A DNA stretch of 64,000 nucleotides from Paenibacillus tuaregi (GCF_900086655.1 NZ_LT575476.1:649664-713663); one strand, 5' to 3'. Positions 34,467 through 43,242 are shown, counted from the stretch's first letter. The notes: generated by a model from the sequence alone, not told the origin. Numbers and translations: made by a program.

Positions 34467-34886
34467 TTGATCTATGGCATTGGCCATGATGTAGTCGAGA
34501 TTCCCCGTATCGAAGCGCTTGCGGGTGGACCGCTGGGAGAGCGGTTTCTCAAGCGGGTCCTTACAGAGGCGGAGCGGGCAAGTGCCGCTGGCCGCAATCG
34601 CCTGGCGGAGTATACGGCGGGTCGCTTTGCCGTCAAGGAAGCGGTAAGCAAGGCGTTTGGTTGCGGCATCGGCCGGACTTTGGGCTTCCAGGATATCCAG
34701 ATTACTCCGGATGCGGCCGGGAAGCCTTGGGCTGAGCTCTCCGAAGGGGCGTGGGAGCGCCTTACGCTTAGCGGCAGCCCGCAGCACTATAAAATACATG
34801 TGAGTATCACCCATGAGAGACAGCTGGCCTCGGCTTTTGTTATTGTTGAATATATACCGCCAGAAAGCGTATCAGATGAACGATAG
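34467..34886 (+). CDS. acpS: Holo-[acyl-carrier-protein] synthase
   Basis: 139 residues from TTG 34467 with GGAAGGAAGGGG upstream. Phosphopantetheinyl transferase motifs of the AcpS type: IYGIGHDVVEIPRIE (Mg-binding Asp) and AGRFAVKEAVSKAFG, with HVSITHERQLASAFV at the end. It transfers 4'-phosphopantetheine from CoA to apo-ACP, activating fatty acid synthesis. It is 11 bases upstream of mutY and probably co-transcribed. The C-terminus is slightly longer than typical (about 120-125). Confidence 0.93.
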   Translation: MIYGIGHDVVEIPRIEALAGGPLGERFLKRVLTEAERASAAGRNRLAEYTAGRFAVKEAVSKAFGCGIGRTLGFQDIQITPDAAGKPWAELSEGAWERLTLSGSPQHYKIHVSITHERQLASAFVIVEYIPPESVSDER

Positions 34887-34897
34887 AGGAGACACGG

Positions 34898-36085
34898 ATG
34901 CAGCAGGATAACAAGGATATCAAAAAATTCTTTAGCACTGAATTGTTGGAATGGTACGGGCGGTCCAAGCGTGATTTACCTTGGCGCCGACACCGTGACC
35001 CTTACTTTATATGGGTGTCGGAAATTATGCTTCAGCAGACCCGGGTGGACACGGTCATTCCGTATTTCCACCGTTTTATAGAGAAGTTTCCTACGGTTAA
35101 GGCTTTGGCAGAAGCCCCTGAGGAAGATGTGCTGAAATGCTGGGAGGGGCTTGGATATTACTCCCGCGCCCGCAATCTGCAGCAGGCCGCCAGGCAGGTA
35201 GTAGAGCAGCATGGGGGAAGTATCCCTGATGACTTGGAAGCCGTCTCGGCTCTTAAAGGGGTTGGCCCTTATACCCGCGGCTCTATTATGAGCATAGCGT
35301 TTAACCGGCCTGTGCCGGCTGTGGACGGGAATGTGATGCGGGTGCTGTCCCGTTACTTCCTGATTGAAGAGGACATCATGAAAGCAACAACCCGGAAGAA
35401 GATGGAGGCTCTGGCTGAAGAGCTGATTCCCGAAGGCCGGGCCTCCGATTTCAATCAGGCCCTAATGGAGCTGGGCGCGCTCGTATGTACGCCCAAGTCT
35501 CCGCACTGCTTGACCTGCCCGGTGATGGAGCACTGCCAGGGTCGTCTGGCAGGCATGGAGACCGAGCTGCCGGTCAAGACCAAGGCCAAAAAGCCGCGGC
35601 CGGAATACCGGCTGGCCGCGCTTGTGGAAGGCAGCGGCCCGGACGAAGGCCGCGTGCTGGTGCGGCAGCGCCCGGCCACGGGCCTGCTCGCCCGCATGTG
35701 GGAGCTGCCGCATATTCTGGCGGCAGCGGACCCGGCCGGCGGCGCCGGACTGCCGGATGGGCCGGCCGAAGACCGGCTCATCGGCGCGCTTGCCGCCGCA
35801 AGGGTGTACGCGCAGCCGCAGGGGCCTTATATGGAGGCTGAGCATACGTTCAGCCACATTCATTGGAACCTGCGCGTGTACCGTTTCCGCCAGTCCCCCG
35901 AATTGGGGGCGCTGGCGGCCCTCGGCGCCGTTGCGGAGTCCGACGCCGTGTATGAGATTGCCGCGGCTCAGGAAGGCGAGCCGCTGGAGACGCGCTGGAT
36001 TAACCGGGAGGATATGGAGAAGCTGGCTTTTCCCAATGTGTTTCTGAAAATCCTGAACCAGTACTTTTCTATTGGTAATTCTTAA
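34898..36085 (+). CDS. mutY: A/G-specific adenine glycosylase
   Basis: 395 residues. The HhH-GPD glycosylase core includes ISEIMLQQTRVDTVIPYF and the helix-hairpin-helix ALKGVGPYTRGSI with the catalytic Asp in NRPVPAVDGNVMRV. The [4Fe-4S] cluster cysteines are C197, C204, C207 and C213 (C-x6-C-x2-C-x5-C). A C-terminal NUDIX-like domain recognises 8-oxoG. It excises adenine mispaired with 8-oxoguanine. The NUDIX part (about 35600-36000) is markedly more GC-rich than its surroundings, producing long open frames in several phases. ATG 34898 is preceded by AGAGGAGA. Confidence 0.94.
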   Translation: MQQDNKDIKKFFSTELLEWYGRSKRDLPWRRHRDPYFIWVSEIMLQQTRVDTVIPYFHRFIEKFPTVKALAEAPEEDVLKCWEGLGYYSRARNLQQAARQVVEQHGGSIPDDLEAVSALKGVGPYTRGSIMSIAFNRPVPAVDGNVMRVLSRYFLIEEDIMKATTRKKMEALAEELIPEGRASDFNQALMELGALVCTPKSPHCLTCPVMEHCQGRLAGMETELPVKTKAKKPRPEYRLAALVEGSGPDEGRVLVRQRPATGLLARMWELPHILAAADPAGGAGLPDGPAEDRLIGALAAARVYAQPQGPYMEAEHTFSHIHWNLRVYRFRQSPELGALAALGAVAESDAVYEIAAAQEGEPLETRWINREDMEKLAFPNVFLKILNQYFSIGNS

Positions 36086-36185
36086 GTTAGCCTATATAGA
36101 AGCAGCCTTCATTCCCGCCTGGAAAGTGCCAGGCAGAATTGAAGGCTGTTTGTTTGTGTTCGTGGGACGGATCGGTTTACGAAAG

Positions 36186-36377
36186 TCAGATCATCCGGTT
36201 CTCGACAGATTTCATCTTGTTCTGCTCATCAGGCACCCGGCTCTGATCCAGGATCTCCTGATCCTGTACATGACCGGTATCCCCGCTGACACTTCTGGCG
36301 AAGCTAGTAAACTGCGCCTTATGCTTGTCGGCTTCATGCTTGGACTTTAACAGCTCTTGCGGATCGTTGGTAGTCAT
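36186..36377 (-). CDS. Small hydrophilic hypothetical protein
   Basis: 63 residues from ATG 36377 (AAGGAGG seven bases upstream; ATG 36380 immediately before is only four bases away). Highly charged, without hydrophobic segments (TTNDPQELLKSKHEADKHKAQFTSFARS...). I recognise no family. The excellent ribosome site argues that it is real. It is probably monocistronic and convergent with mutY. Confidence 0.6.
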   Translation of the reverse strand: MTTNDPQELLKSKHEADKHKAQFTSFARSVSGDTGHVQDQEILDQSRVPDEQNKMKSVENRMI

Positions 36378-36476
36378 CATCTAACCTCCTTATCCATATA
36401 AGAGTTGTTATTACTTTACCCAATTTGCCTGAATCCAACCAGTAAAATTGCCGTACTGACGTACAGCCAAGCGAAT

Positions 36477-36503
36477 AAAAAAAGGACCGCATTTGCGGTC
36501 CTT
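36477..36503 (-). terminator. Terminator of sodA
   Basis: Nine-base-pair stem AAGGACCGC/GCGGTCCTT followed on the minus strand by a run of T. Confidence 0.88.
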
Positions 36504-36517
36504 GGGTAGACTGAAAA

Positions 36518-37132
36518 TTATTTTTTGGCAGCCTCGTAACGTTTGTTCACTTCGTTCCAGTTGATTACGTTCCAGAACGCAGCGATGTAGTCAGGGCGTT
36601 TGTTCTGATATTTCAGGTAGTAAGCATGCTCCCATACGTCAAGACCCAGAACTGGAGTTTGTCCTTCCATGATTGGGCTGTCTTGGTTAGGCGTGCTGGT
36701 TACCGCAAGCTTGCCGTCTTTGCCAACAACGAGCCATGCCCAGCCGCTGCCGAAACGCGTAGTTGCCGCTTTAGCGAAATCTTCCTTGAACTTGTCGAAA
36801 CCGCCAAGCTCGCTGTCGATTGCGGAAGCGATAGCACCAGTAGGATTGCCGCCACCGTTAGGTCCGATGATTTCCCAGAATAGGCTATGGTTAGCATGTC
36901 CGCCACCGTTGTTGCGTACTGCTGTACGGATGTTCTCTGGAACTGCATCCAGGTTGGAGATCAGTTCTTCAACGCTCTTGCTTTGAAGTTCAGGTGCGCT
37001 TTCAAGTGCAGCGTTCAGGTTAGTGACATATGTGTTATGGTGACGATCGTGGTGGATGTTCATAGTTTGTTCGTCGATATGTGGTTCGAGTGCGTTTGCT
37101 GCATATGGCAATGCTGGCAGTTGATGAGCCAT
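36518..37132 (-). CDS. sodA: Manganese superoxide dismutase
   Basis: 204 residues from ATG 37132 (AGGAGGG upstream; the frame extends 12 codons further without a site). Fe/Mn-SOD signatures: [58 protein letters not shown] and [28 protein letters not shown] with metal ligands His, His, Asp and His. The G-G-G-N/Q pattern resembles Mn enzymes of Bacilli. It dismutates superoxide in the cytosol. It is divergent from the chromate transporter gene. A second SOD domain occurs in the window at 43262. Confidence 0.95.
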   Translation of the reverse strand: MAHQLPALPYAANALEPHIDEQTMNIHHDRHHNTYVTNLNAALESAPELQSKSVEELISNLDAVPENIRTAVRNNGGGHANHSLFWEIIGPNGGGNPTGAIASAIDSELGGFDKFKEDFAKAATTRFGSGWAWLVVGKDGKLAVTSTPNQDSPIMEGQTPVLGLDVWEHAYYLKYQNKRPDYIAAFWNVINWNEVNKRYEAAKK

Positions 37133-37338
37133 TTGTGAATCCCTCCTGAAATGTTTTTTGGTATTCAAACATACAAAAGAGCACCTATGTACGGATGCCT
37201 CACTTATAATTAAACATGATAATCTTGACTAAATCAATAGGGCTGTATGGAAAGGGCTGGATATCGGCCGGTGGTTCTGGCATGCTGTTGGTAGGAGACG
37301 ATTTTGTAATTGCCAATCCGTGGGGGAGAGATGCTTTC

Positions 37339-38553
37339 ATGTACAAGAAAGACCGGGGGGAAGCAGTCCGGGGAAAGGGCAGAGGTGCGGCGCTTTTTGA
37401 GGTTTTGCTGGTCTCGGTCAAGCTGGGACTGACTTCTTTTGGCGGGCCTATCGCACATCTTGGCTACTTTCATAACGAATATGTTCAAAAGCGCAAGTGG
37501 ATGGATGAACGGAATTACGCCGATTTGGTGGCACTCTGCCAGTTCCTGCCCGGTCCGGCGAGCAGCCAGGTTGGGATTGGAATCGGGGTGATCCGGACAG
37601 GCCTGCTTGGGGGAATCGTGGCCTGGCTCGGCTTTACGCTTCCGTCCGTTATCGCACTAGTCTTCTTTGCGCTTCTTCTTCAGGGGATGGATATATCACA
37701 AGCGGGATGGATTCACGGGCTGAAGATTACTGCCTTGGCTATTGTGGCTCATGCGGTATTGGGCATGGGGCAGAAATTGGCCCCTGACGCGAAACGGGCC
37801 ACGATTGCCGCTGTGGCGGCTTCTGTGATCCTGCTGTGGCAGAATCCTTTCAGCCAGGTCGCGGTGATTGCCGCAGCAGGTCTGGCAGGGCTCTGGCTGT
37901 ACCGGGAGGATAGCCAAGGGGAGAAGACGCGGCAGCTTAAAGTGCCGATCAGCCGTAGGGCAGGAGCGGGATGTCTGATTCTCCTTTTCATTCTGCTTGT
38001 GGCTTTGCCACTGCTTCGGACAGCAATTGCAAGTCCAGCTCTCGCCTTGTTTGACAGCTTCTTCCGATCAGGTGCTCTGGTATTTGGCGGGGGCCACGTG
38101 GTGCTGCCTTTGTTAGAGCAGGAAATTGTAGGGTCAGGCTGGGTGAGCAAGTCTGTGTTTTTGGCCGGTTACGGGGCAGCTCAAGCTGTGCCGGGTCCTC
38201 TTTTTACATTTGCCTCTTACTTGGGGATGATGGCTTACGGCCTGGGAGGTGCGGTTATTGCCACTGTGGGGATATTTCTTCCCGCGTTTCTGCTGGTGAT
38301 CGGAGCGCTGCCTTTCTGGAGTACTCTTCGGGGAAACCCCCGGGCCCAAGCAGCCCTGATAGGGGTCAATGCTGCTGTAGTGGGAATTCTTGCCGCTGCC
38401 TTTTATAATCCGCTCTGGACTTCTACAGTCAGAGAGCCGGCAGATTTTGTCCTAGCTATGATTCTGTTTGTCATGCTTAATTTCTGGAAATGTCCTCCGT
38501 GGGTGATTGTGCTGGCTGGAGCAGCGGGGGGAGCTCTTGCTGCCGCGGCTTAA
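37339..38553 (+). CDS. chrA: Chromate transporter, ChrA family (two-domain)
   Basis: 404 residues from ATG 37339 (GGGGGAGA nine bases upstream; 41 upstream in-frame codons lack a site). Two homologous Chromate_transp domains: the N-half has KLGLTSFGGPIAHLGYFHNEYVQKRKWMDERNYADLVALCQFLPGPASSQVG, and the C-half has RSGALVFGGGHVVLPLLEQEIVGSGWVSKSVFLAGYGAAQAVPGPLFTFASYLG. It is a membrane protein of about ten or more helices. ChrA proteins export chromate in resistance operons, but many chromosomal copies have untested substrates. Confidence 0.9.
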   Translation: MYKKDRGEAVRGKGRGAALFEVLLVSVKLGLTSFGGPIAHLGYFHNEYVQKRKWMDERNYADLVALCQFLPGPASSQVGIGIGVIRTGLLGGIVAWLGFTLPSVIALVFFALLLQGMDISQAGWIHGLKITALAIVAHAVLGMGQKLAPDAKRATIAAVAASVILLWQNPFSQVAVIAAAGLAGLWLYREDSQGEKTRQLKVPISRRAGAGCLILLFILLVALPLLRTAIASPALALFDSFFRSGALVFGGGHVVLPLLEQEIVGSGWVSKSVFLAGYGAAQAVPGPLFTFASYLGMMAYGLGGAVIATVGIFLPAFLLVIGALPFWSTLRGNPRAQAALIGVNAAVVGILAAAFYNPLWTSTVREPADFVLAMILFVMLNFWKCPPWVIVLAGAAGGALAAAA

Positions 38554-38640
38554 ACTTGGCTTATGCGCTTACAAGACTGTAAAATCCGTCATTTCTGGCT
38601 GTTCGGATCAGGTGTATAATTGAGATAAATAATTCCGTAT

Positions 38641-38674
38641 AACAGGGCTCTTCTTCATAAGAGAAGCCCTGTTT
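38641..38674 (+). terminator. Probable terminator downstream of chrA
   Basis: AACAGGGCT/AAGCCCTGTT hairpin with an inner CTT/AAG pairing; only a short T-run follows. The 343-base gap 38554-38896 also holds two cre-like boxes and no gene. Confidence 0.55.
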
Positions 38675-38700
38675 GATATGAGCAAAAAGCATGATATTAA

Positions 38701-38728
38701 TGTAAACGCTTCCTATTAAGCGCTTTCA
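38701..38728 (+). promoter_or_regulatory. Tandem cre-like boxes (CcpA sites?)
   Basis: TGTAAACGCTTCCT (38701-38714) and ATTAAGCGCTTTCA (38715-38728) lie back to back. Each matches the CcpA cre consensus TGWNANCGNTNNCA with one or two deviations. They lie 170 bases upstream of the acetyltransferase gene. Which gene they control is unclear. Confidence 0.4.
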
Positions 38729-38896
38729 GAAGAAAACAGGTGATTTGCTGCGATAAATGTGGTTTAATGGTCAAGGAAGCTTTATTTTATCGGTTTTTGT
38801 CATGTGTATGTTCGGTTAATGTAAACTTCCTGGAGTGGACAGGCGTCCGCTTTACTTTACGTTAACCCATCTTGTGAGGAAAAGGGAGATATAGAC

Positions 38897-39334
38897 ATGC
38901 GGGTTCGTTCCTTTCAATTGAGTGACGCCAGTCAGGTCATGGAGCTTTTGCAGGTTGCCTTGTCAGAGGAATGCTATGAGGATACGAAGCGGGCATTTGC
39001 CCGGCAGCTCTCTTGGGATTCTGAGCTGATCATGGTTACGGAAGCGGACGGAGAGATCGTTGGCGTTCTAATCGGCACCATTGACCAGAACTTGGGCTGC
39101 ATCTACAGGGTCGCCGTTCATCCAAATTACCGCCGTCAAGGGGTAGGCAAGAATCTGGTAACCGCAATGGAGCAGCGCTTCCAGCAGCGCAAGGTCAGCC
39201 GCATTATGGTCGCGGGAGACGAGCATAATCTCGCTGCAATGCCGCTTTATGAAGCCATGGGCTACGCCGGAAAAATTCTCGAGGCTTTCCAGAAACTCGG
39301 AATCGCGGCGGCGCATACGTTATCGAGATCATAG
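38897..39334 (+). CDS. GNAT family N-acetyltransferase
   Basis: 145 residues, ATG with AAAAGGGAGA upstream. GNAT fold with the acetyl-CoA loop VAVHPNYRRQGVGKNLVTAME and a C-terminal MPLYEAMGYAGKI strand-helix typical of the family. A RimI-like or small-molecule acetyltransferase; the substrate cannot be assigned. It is monocistronic. Confidence 0.88.
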   Translation: MRVRSFQLSDASQVMELLQVALSEECYEDTKRAFARQLSWDSELIMVTEADGEIVGVLIGTIDQNLGCIYRVAVHPNYRRQGVGKNLVTAMEQRFQQRKVSRIMVAGDEHNLAAMPLYEAMGYAGKILEAFQKLGIAAAHTLSRS

Positions 39335-39452
39335 AATTAAGTCGAATTATTTATCCCTTTATAAGCATATCTTTCCGTGCATTGCATTTGCCGGATAGAT
39401 ATGCTTTTCTATTATTGTGAGGTGTTAGAAGCAGGGCTGAGTAACAATGGCA

Positions 39453-39515
39453 TGAACTTAAGAACGTCCAACAGGCGAGTTTACATTTCATACGTCTTAT
39501 GTGTAAATTATTCGT
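39453..39515 (+). repeat. Dispersed intergenic repeat, family B, copy 2
   Basis: Starts GCATGAACTTAAGAACGTCC and continues to TCTTATGTGTAAATTATTCG, matching the start and end patterns of copies at 5404 (minus), 50315 and 63488. It directly abuts the palindromic element A. Confidence 0.45.
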
Positions 39516-39713
39516 TATATAATATGAACTTTAGAATTAACCGATCTCAGCTTCGATCCCGAGTGATTCTGAAGAAGCGAAGTGTCCGCCTTGGTCTCCG
39601 AAATGCCCCTGCTTGGATATCTAGTTCAAGCATTTCGGAGACAACCGTGGCCTTAAAGAACACTCGGCATCGCAGCGCACCTAAGGGGTAACCTTCATAA
39701 GTTCATTTTATAT
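39516..39713. repeat. 198-bp imperfect palindromic element (MITE-like), element A
   Basis: The ends TATATAATATGAACTT and AAGTTCATTTTATATA are inverted repeats. The centre holds a perfect 13-bp stem, GTCTCCGAAATGC (39593-39605) with GCATTTCGGAGAC (39630-39642). Between them, arms such as CGATCCCGAGTGATTCT and AGAACACTCGGCATCG pair imperfectly, so the element folds on itself over nearly its whole length. The only reading frame across it (39377-39691) has no ribosome site or protein-like composition. It fits a non-autonomous repeat or a family of structured intergenic sequence. It fills most of the 473-base gap 39335-39807. Confidence 0.75.
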
Positions 39714-39807
39714 ATTTTATAGATAGCAACTCCGGCTTAACCCGGGGTTCTCTCAATATTATGTTGCAATATCCGGTTTATGTCTTAAATAGATGAGGTG
39801 ATGGCTA

Positions 39808-41034
39808 ATGAAGCCGCAGAACAACTCCAGGAAGGATGACATCATATCCTGGGCGCAGCTGAAGCGTGATATCCAGGAGGCTGCGCCATCCCTTGGCATT
39901 GATGATATAGGCTTCGCTGCTGCGGACCCTTTCTTATCTTTAAAAGAGGTGCTGCTTGACCGGCGCCGGAAAGGCTACGAATCGGGCTTTGAAGAGCCCG
40001 ATATCGACAAACGAATCTATCCTGAGCTGTCGCTGGAGAATCCGGCCTCGCTTATATCGATAGCAGTGGCTTATCCATCCAAGATGGAGAATCCGCCAAA
40101 ATCTGAACCGGGCAGGAATCGCGGGATTCTTGCCCGTTCTGCTTGGGGCCGTGATTATCACCATGTGCTCCGGGAGGCGATGAAGAAGCTTGAGGAATTC
40201 ATCCGGCTCAGGGTGCCTGAGGCGAGAATTGAGAGCATGGTGGACACCGGTGCTTTAAATGACCGTGCGGTGGCGGAGCGTGCGGGAATAGGTTTTAAGG
40301 GGAAGAATTGTTTGATTATATCCCCGAAGTGGGGTTCATGGATTTACTTGGGTGAACTGATTACGAATATTCCCTTTCCACCGGATACCCCGGTGACTGA
40401 GGATTGCGGGGAATGCACAAAGTGCCTGGATGCGTGCCCTACGGGGGCCCTTGTGGGCCCTGGGGAACTGAACGCACAGCGGTGCGTCTCCTTCCTGACT
40501 CAGACCAAGGGTCTGCTAGAGGAGGAATTCATGCTCAAGATCGGCAACCGGCTGTATGGCTGTGATACCTGCCAGACGGTATGCCCGAAGAATCGGGGCA
40601 AGCATTGGAACCACCGGCCGGAGCTTCTTCCTGATCCTGAGGTGGCCAAGCCGCTGCTCTTGCCGCTTCTGGATATCAGTAACCGGGAGTTCAAGGAACG
40701 GTTCGGTGAGAGTGCGGCAGCTTGGCGGGGCAAGAAGCCGATCCAGCGCAATGCGTTAATTGGGCTGGGTAACTTCAAAGATCGGCTTGCCGTACCGAAG
40801 ATAATAGAAGTGCTGCTTAAGGACCCACGGCCGGAACTGAGAGGGACGGCTGCATGGGCGCTTGGCCGGATAGGCGGCAGCGAGGCCATGGAAGGGCTGG
40901 GCCAAGCTGCGGAGGCCGAGCAGGACGAAGCCGTCAGAGACCGGATTGAAAGGGCGCGGGAGAAGCTGCTTAAGACCTCCCTTGCCGGAGATTCCAAGTA
41001 TGGGAATCCCTCACCGGTACCTAGAACAGATTAA
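39808..41034 (+). CDS. queG: Epoxyqueuosine reductase
   Basis: 408 residues, ATG 39808. The cobalamin-binding N-terminal domain has the family motifs DTGALNDRAVAERAGIGFKGKNCLIISPKWGSWIYLGELIT. Two [4Fe-4S] clusters follow: CGECTKCLDACPTGAL and CDTCQTVCPKNRG. C-terminal HEAT repeats (RNALIGLGNFKDRLAVPKIIEVL... LRGTAAWALGRIGG) are typical of QueG in Bacilli. It reduces epoxyqueuosine to queuosine in tRNA. It lies 40 bases upstream of the HD-GYP gene, so co-transcription is possible. Confidence 0.95.
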   Translation: MKPQNNSRKDDIISWAQLKRDIQEAAPSLGIDDIGFAAADPFLSLKEVLLDRRRKGYESGFEEPDIDKRIYPELSLENPASLISIAVAYPSKMENPPKSEPGRNRGILARSAWGRDYHHVLREAMKKLEEFIRLRVPEARIESMVDTGALNDRAVAERAGIGFKGKNCLIISPKWGSWIYLGELITNIPFPPDTPVTEDCGECTKCLDACPTGALVGPGELNAQRCVSFLTQTKGLLEEEFMLKIGNRLYGCDTCQTVCPKNRGKHWNHRPELLPDPEVAKPLLLPLLDISNREFKERFGESAAAWRGKKPIQRNALIGLGNFKDRLAVPKIIEVLLKDPRPELRGTAAWALGRIGGSEAMEGLGQAAEAEQDEAVRDRIERAREKLLKTSLAGDSKYGNPSPVPRTD

Positions 41035-41074
41035 TGATTGCTGTTCCGAAGGCGAATGATAACGGGGGGATAAC

Positions 41075-42112
41075 ATGAGGTACGTTAGCATCGAAGACAT
41101 TGAACCGGGTCAGTATCTCGGCAGAACCGTATATTCTGCGAATGGGACAGTTCTGTTGTCCAGCGGTGTTCAATTAACGGTGTTTATGATTAACACCTTG
41201 AACCGGATCGGGGTCACGATGATCTACATTCAGGATGAGCGGTATGAGGATGTGGAGATTGAGGATGTGCTGAGTGAACAGACCAAACAGGTGATCTTCA
41301 GGGAGATGAGTGAGACGCTGGAGGCCGTGCGTTCAGGCAAGGAATGGAGTACCAGGAAGCTTAGCCTGTCCATTGATCAGCTTCTGCACGAGGTTCTGGA
41401 TCACAAAGGGGTGCTTGTTCAGCTTACGGATATAAGGACCGCGGATAATAACCAATATCTTCACGCGGTCAATGTGTGCCTGCTTGCCTCCTTGATCGGT
41501 CTGAATATAGGGCTTAACTATAGTCAGCTCAAGGACCTGGCGATTGGGGCGATGCTGCATGATATCGGCAAGATTGTGCCTGTGCCGGAGGGGGCTGCCG
41601 CAGAGACGGGCAAGTTCCATCATACCTGGCGCGGGTTCGATCTGATCAAGCAGAAGCGGGAGTTCAGCCTGCTGGTAGCGCACACGGCTCTGCAGCATCA
41701 TGAGAAGCCGGATGGCAGTGGAGTTCCACGAGGGCTTACTGATGAAGAGATTCACTTGTATGCCAAAATCGTCGCGGTTGCGAACCGGTACGATAATCTG
41801 ATTGGTCAGGGGACGGGCAGTATGGACAAAAGAATGCTGCCGCACGAGGCCTGCGAGACGATGATGGCCGCATCGGAACATGATTTGGACCGGAGTGTGC
41901 TCATAGAATTCACACGCATCGTGTCTATATACCCTAACGGTACTTCCGTAAGGCTGTCTACGAAAGAGACAGGGGTCGTCGTAAGGCAGCACCGCGGGCT
42001 GCCCGGGCGTCCTGTGGTCCGGTTAATCCGTGGTTCGGGCGATGACATGGAGGTCAAGGAAGTGGATTTGGCAACAGAGACGACCCTGTTTATTGAGGCG
42101 GTTCTCGCCTGA
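41075..42112 (+). CDS. HD-GYP domain protein
   Basis: 345 residues, ATG with GGGGGGA upstream. The N-terminal region (1-110) resembles the DUF3391-like part of HD-GYP proteins. The HD-GYP domain has HAVNVCLLASLIG, GAMLHDIGKI and ALQHHEKPDGSGVPRGL. The signature triplet is GVP rather than GYP; the metal-binding HD and HHE residues are kept. HD-GYP proteins hydrolyse c-di-GMP or related cyclic dinucleotides. The C-terminal 60 residues form an extra beta domain (VRLSTKETGVVVRQHRGLPGRPVVRLI) seen in several Firmicute homologues. Cytosolic, no sensor membrane segments. Confidence 0.88.
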   Translation: MRYVSIEDIEPGQYLGRTVYSANGTVLLSSGVQLTVFMINTLNRIGVTMIYIQDERYEDVEIEDVLSEQTKQVIFREMSETLEAVRSGKEWSTRKLSLSIDQLLHEVLDHKGVLVQLTDIRTADNNQYLHAVNVCLLASLIGLNIGLNYSQLKDLAIGAMLHDIGKIVPVPEGAAAETGKFHHTWRGFDLIKQKREFSLLVAHTALQHHEKPDGSGVPRGLTDEEIHLYAKIVAVANRYDNLIGQGTGSMDKRMLPHEACETMMAASEHDLDRSVLIEFTRIVSIYPNGTSVRLSTKETGVVVRQHRGLPGRPVVRLIRGSGDDMEVKEVDLATETTLFIEAVLA

Positions 42113-42209
42113 TTTTTGTTTGCTTCACAGGGCTGAAGAATGATATTATTAGTGAGTGCGTCTGCTTGTCTGAACGCATAAGAGAATCAGAATTTAGAGG
42201 TGATCGACC

Positions 42210-42440
42210 GTGGTCTATATCGTTGGTGTTATTGCGCTTATCGTTGGCTTGATCGGCGGATTTTTCATCGGGGTCGTATACTTGCGCAAGCAGTTGACCA
42301 AGATGCAGAGCGACCCGCAAATGCTTCAGAAAATGGCTAAGCAGATGGGATACAACCTGAACGGCAAGCAAATGCAGCGTGCGCAGCAAATGATGAAGAA
42401 TCAAGGCGGAATGCCGCCGATGAATCGCAAGAAGAAATAA
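42210..42440 (+). CDS. YneF family membrane protein
   Basis: 76 residues from GTG 42210 with AGAGGTGATCG upstream. One N-terminal membrane helix (VYIVGVIALIVGLIGGFFIGVVYLRKQL) is followed by a cytoplasmic Met/Gln/Lys-rich tail with QSDPQMLQKMAKQMGYNLNGKQMQRAQQMMKNQ. This is the conserved YneF/UPF0154 architecture of Firmicutes, function unknown. It is 51 bases upstream of folE and may be co-transcribed. Confidence 0.9.
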   Translation: MVYIVGVIALIVGLIGGFFIGVVYLRKQLTKMQSDPQMLQKMAKQMGYNLNGKQMQRAQQMMKNQGGMPPMNRKKK

Positions 42441-42491
42441 GGGGTATCATCGATTTTATAAAGAACTATAGAGCGAAGGGGGGCTGCTTCC

Positions 42492-43085
42492 ATGGCAGGC
42501 GTTAAGGATTATTTGAATACCCAGGTCGGCAAGAACCGTGAACAGGTGGAACACCATGTGCGTGAGATCCTGAAGCTGATTGGCGAAGACGTGGAGCGTG
42601 AAGGACTGCTGGATACTCCGGCAAGGGTCACGCGAATGTATGAGGAAATCTTCGGCGGTTATGAGGTGGACCCGCGTGATGTGCTGGGGGTTACGTTTGA
42701 AGAGAACCACGAGGAACTGGTCATCGTTAAGGATATCGTCTATTACAGTCAATGTGAGCACCACATGGCGCCTTTCTTCGGCAAGGTGCATATCGGGTAT
42801 ATCCCGAGCGGCCGGATAGCGGGCCTCAGCAAGCTTGCCCGTCTGGTTGAGGCCGTTACCCGGCGGCTTCAAGTACAGGAGCGCATCACTTCACAGATCG
42901 CCGACATTATGGACGAGGTCCTTAGCCCTCAAGGGGTTATGGTGGTAGTTGAAGGTGAGCATCTGTGCATGTGCGCCCGTGGGGTCAGAAAGCCGGGAAG
43001 CAAGACAGTTACGTCCGCCGTTCGCGGCACATTCCGCAGTGATGCGGCTTCCAGAGCCGAATTCCTGTCACTGATTAAGTCATAA
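42492..43085 (+). CDS. folE: GTP cyclohydrolase I
   Basis: 197 residues. Hallmark sequences [67 protein letters not shown] and [29 protein letters not shown], with zinc ligands Cys (SQCEHH), His and Cys (LCMCARG). It converts GTP to dihydroneopterin triphosphate, the first step of folate synthesis. The ATG is preceded by AAGGGGGG. A strong terminator follows. Confidence 0.96.
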   Translation: MAGVKDYLNTQVGKNREQVEHHVREILKLIGEDVEREGLLDTPARVTRMYEEIFGGYEVDPRDVLGVTFEENHEELVIVKDIVYYSQCEHHMAPFFGKVHIGYIPSGRIAGLSKLARLVEAVTRRLQVQERITSQIADIMDEVLSPQGVMVVVEGEHLCMCARGVRKPGSKTVTSAVRGTFRSDAASRAEFLSLIKS

Positions 43086-43107
43086 TCAGCAGGTTGAATT
43101 AAAGACA

Positions 43108-43150
43108 AAGGAGCAGGCATTGCAGAGGTTTCTGCATGCTGCTCCTTTTT
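43108..43150 (+). terminator. Terminator of folE
   Basis: AAGGAGCA...TGCTCCTT outer stem with an inner TGCAGA/TCTGCA hairpin, then T5. Confidence 0.85.
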
Positions 43151-43210
43151 GCATATGACAATAATGTATGGAAGATGGGGTCTGCGGAACTAAACTGCGA
43201 TATTCTGAAA

Positions 43211-43242
43211 CTCAGCGGCTCTATAACTCAGCAGCTCTATAA
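43211..43242 (+). repeat. Two tandem 16-base repeats
   Basis: CTCAGCGGCTCTATAA followed directly by CTCAGCAGCTCTATAA (one mismatch), just after the folE terminator and before the end of the minus-strand SOD-fusion gene. No function is evident. Confidence 0.85.

Noticed and set aside
35455-36047. Several 100-140 codon open frames on both strands
   Set aside because: Produced by the GC-rich part of mutY, whose own frame carries the conserved NUDIX-type domain.
39377-39691. 104-codon open frame
   Set aside because: Runs through repeat copy B2 and the palindromic element A; no ribosome site, and composition is not protein-like.
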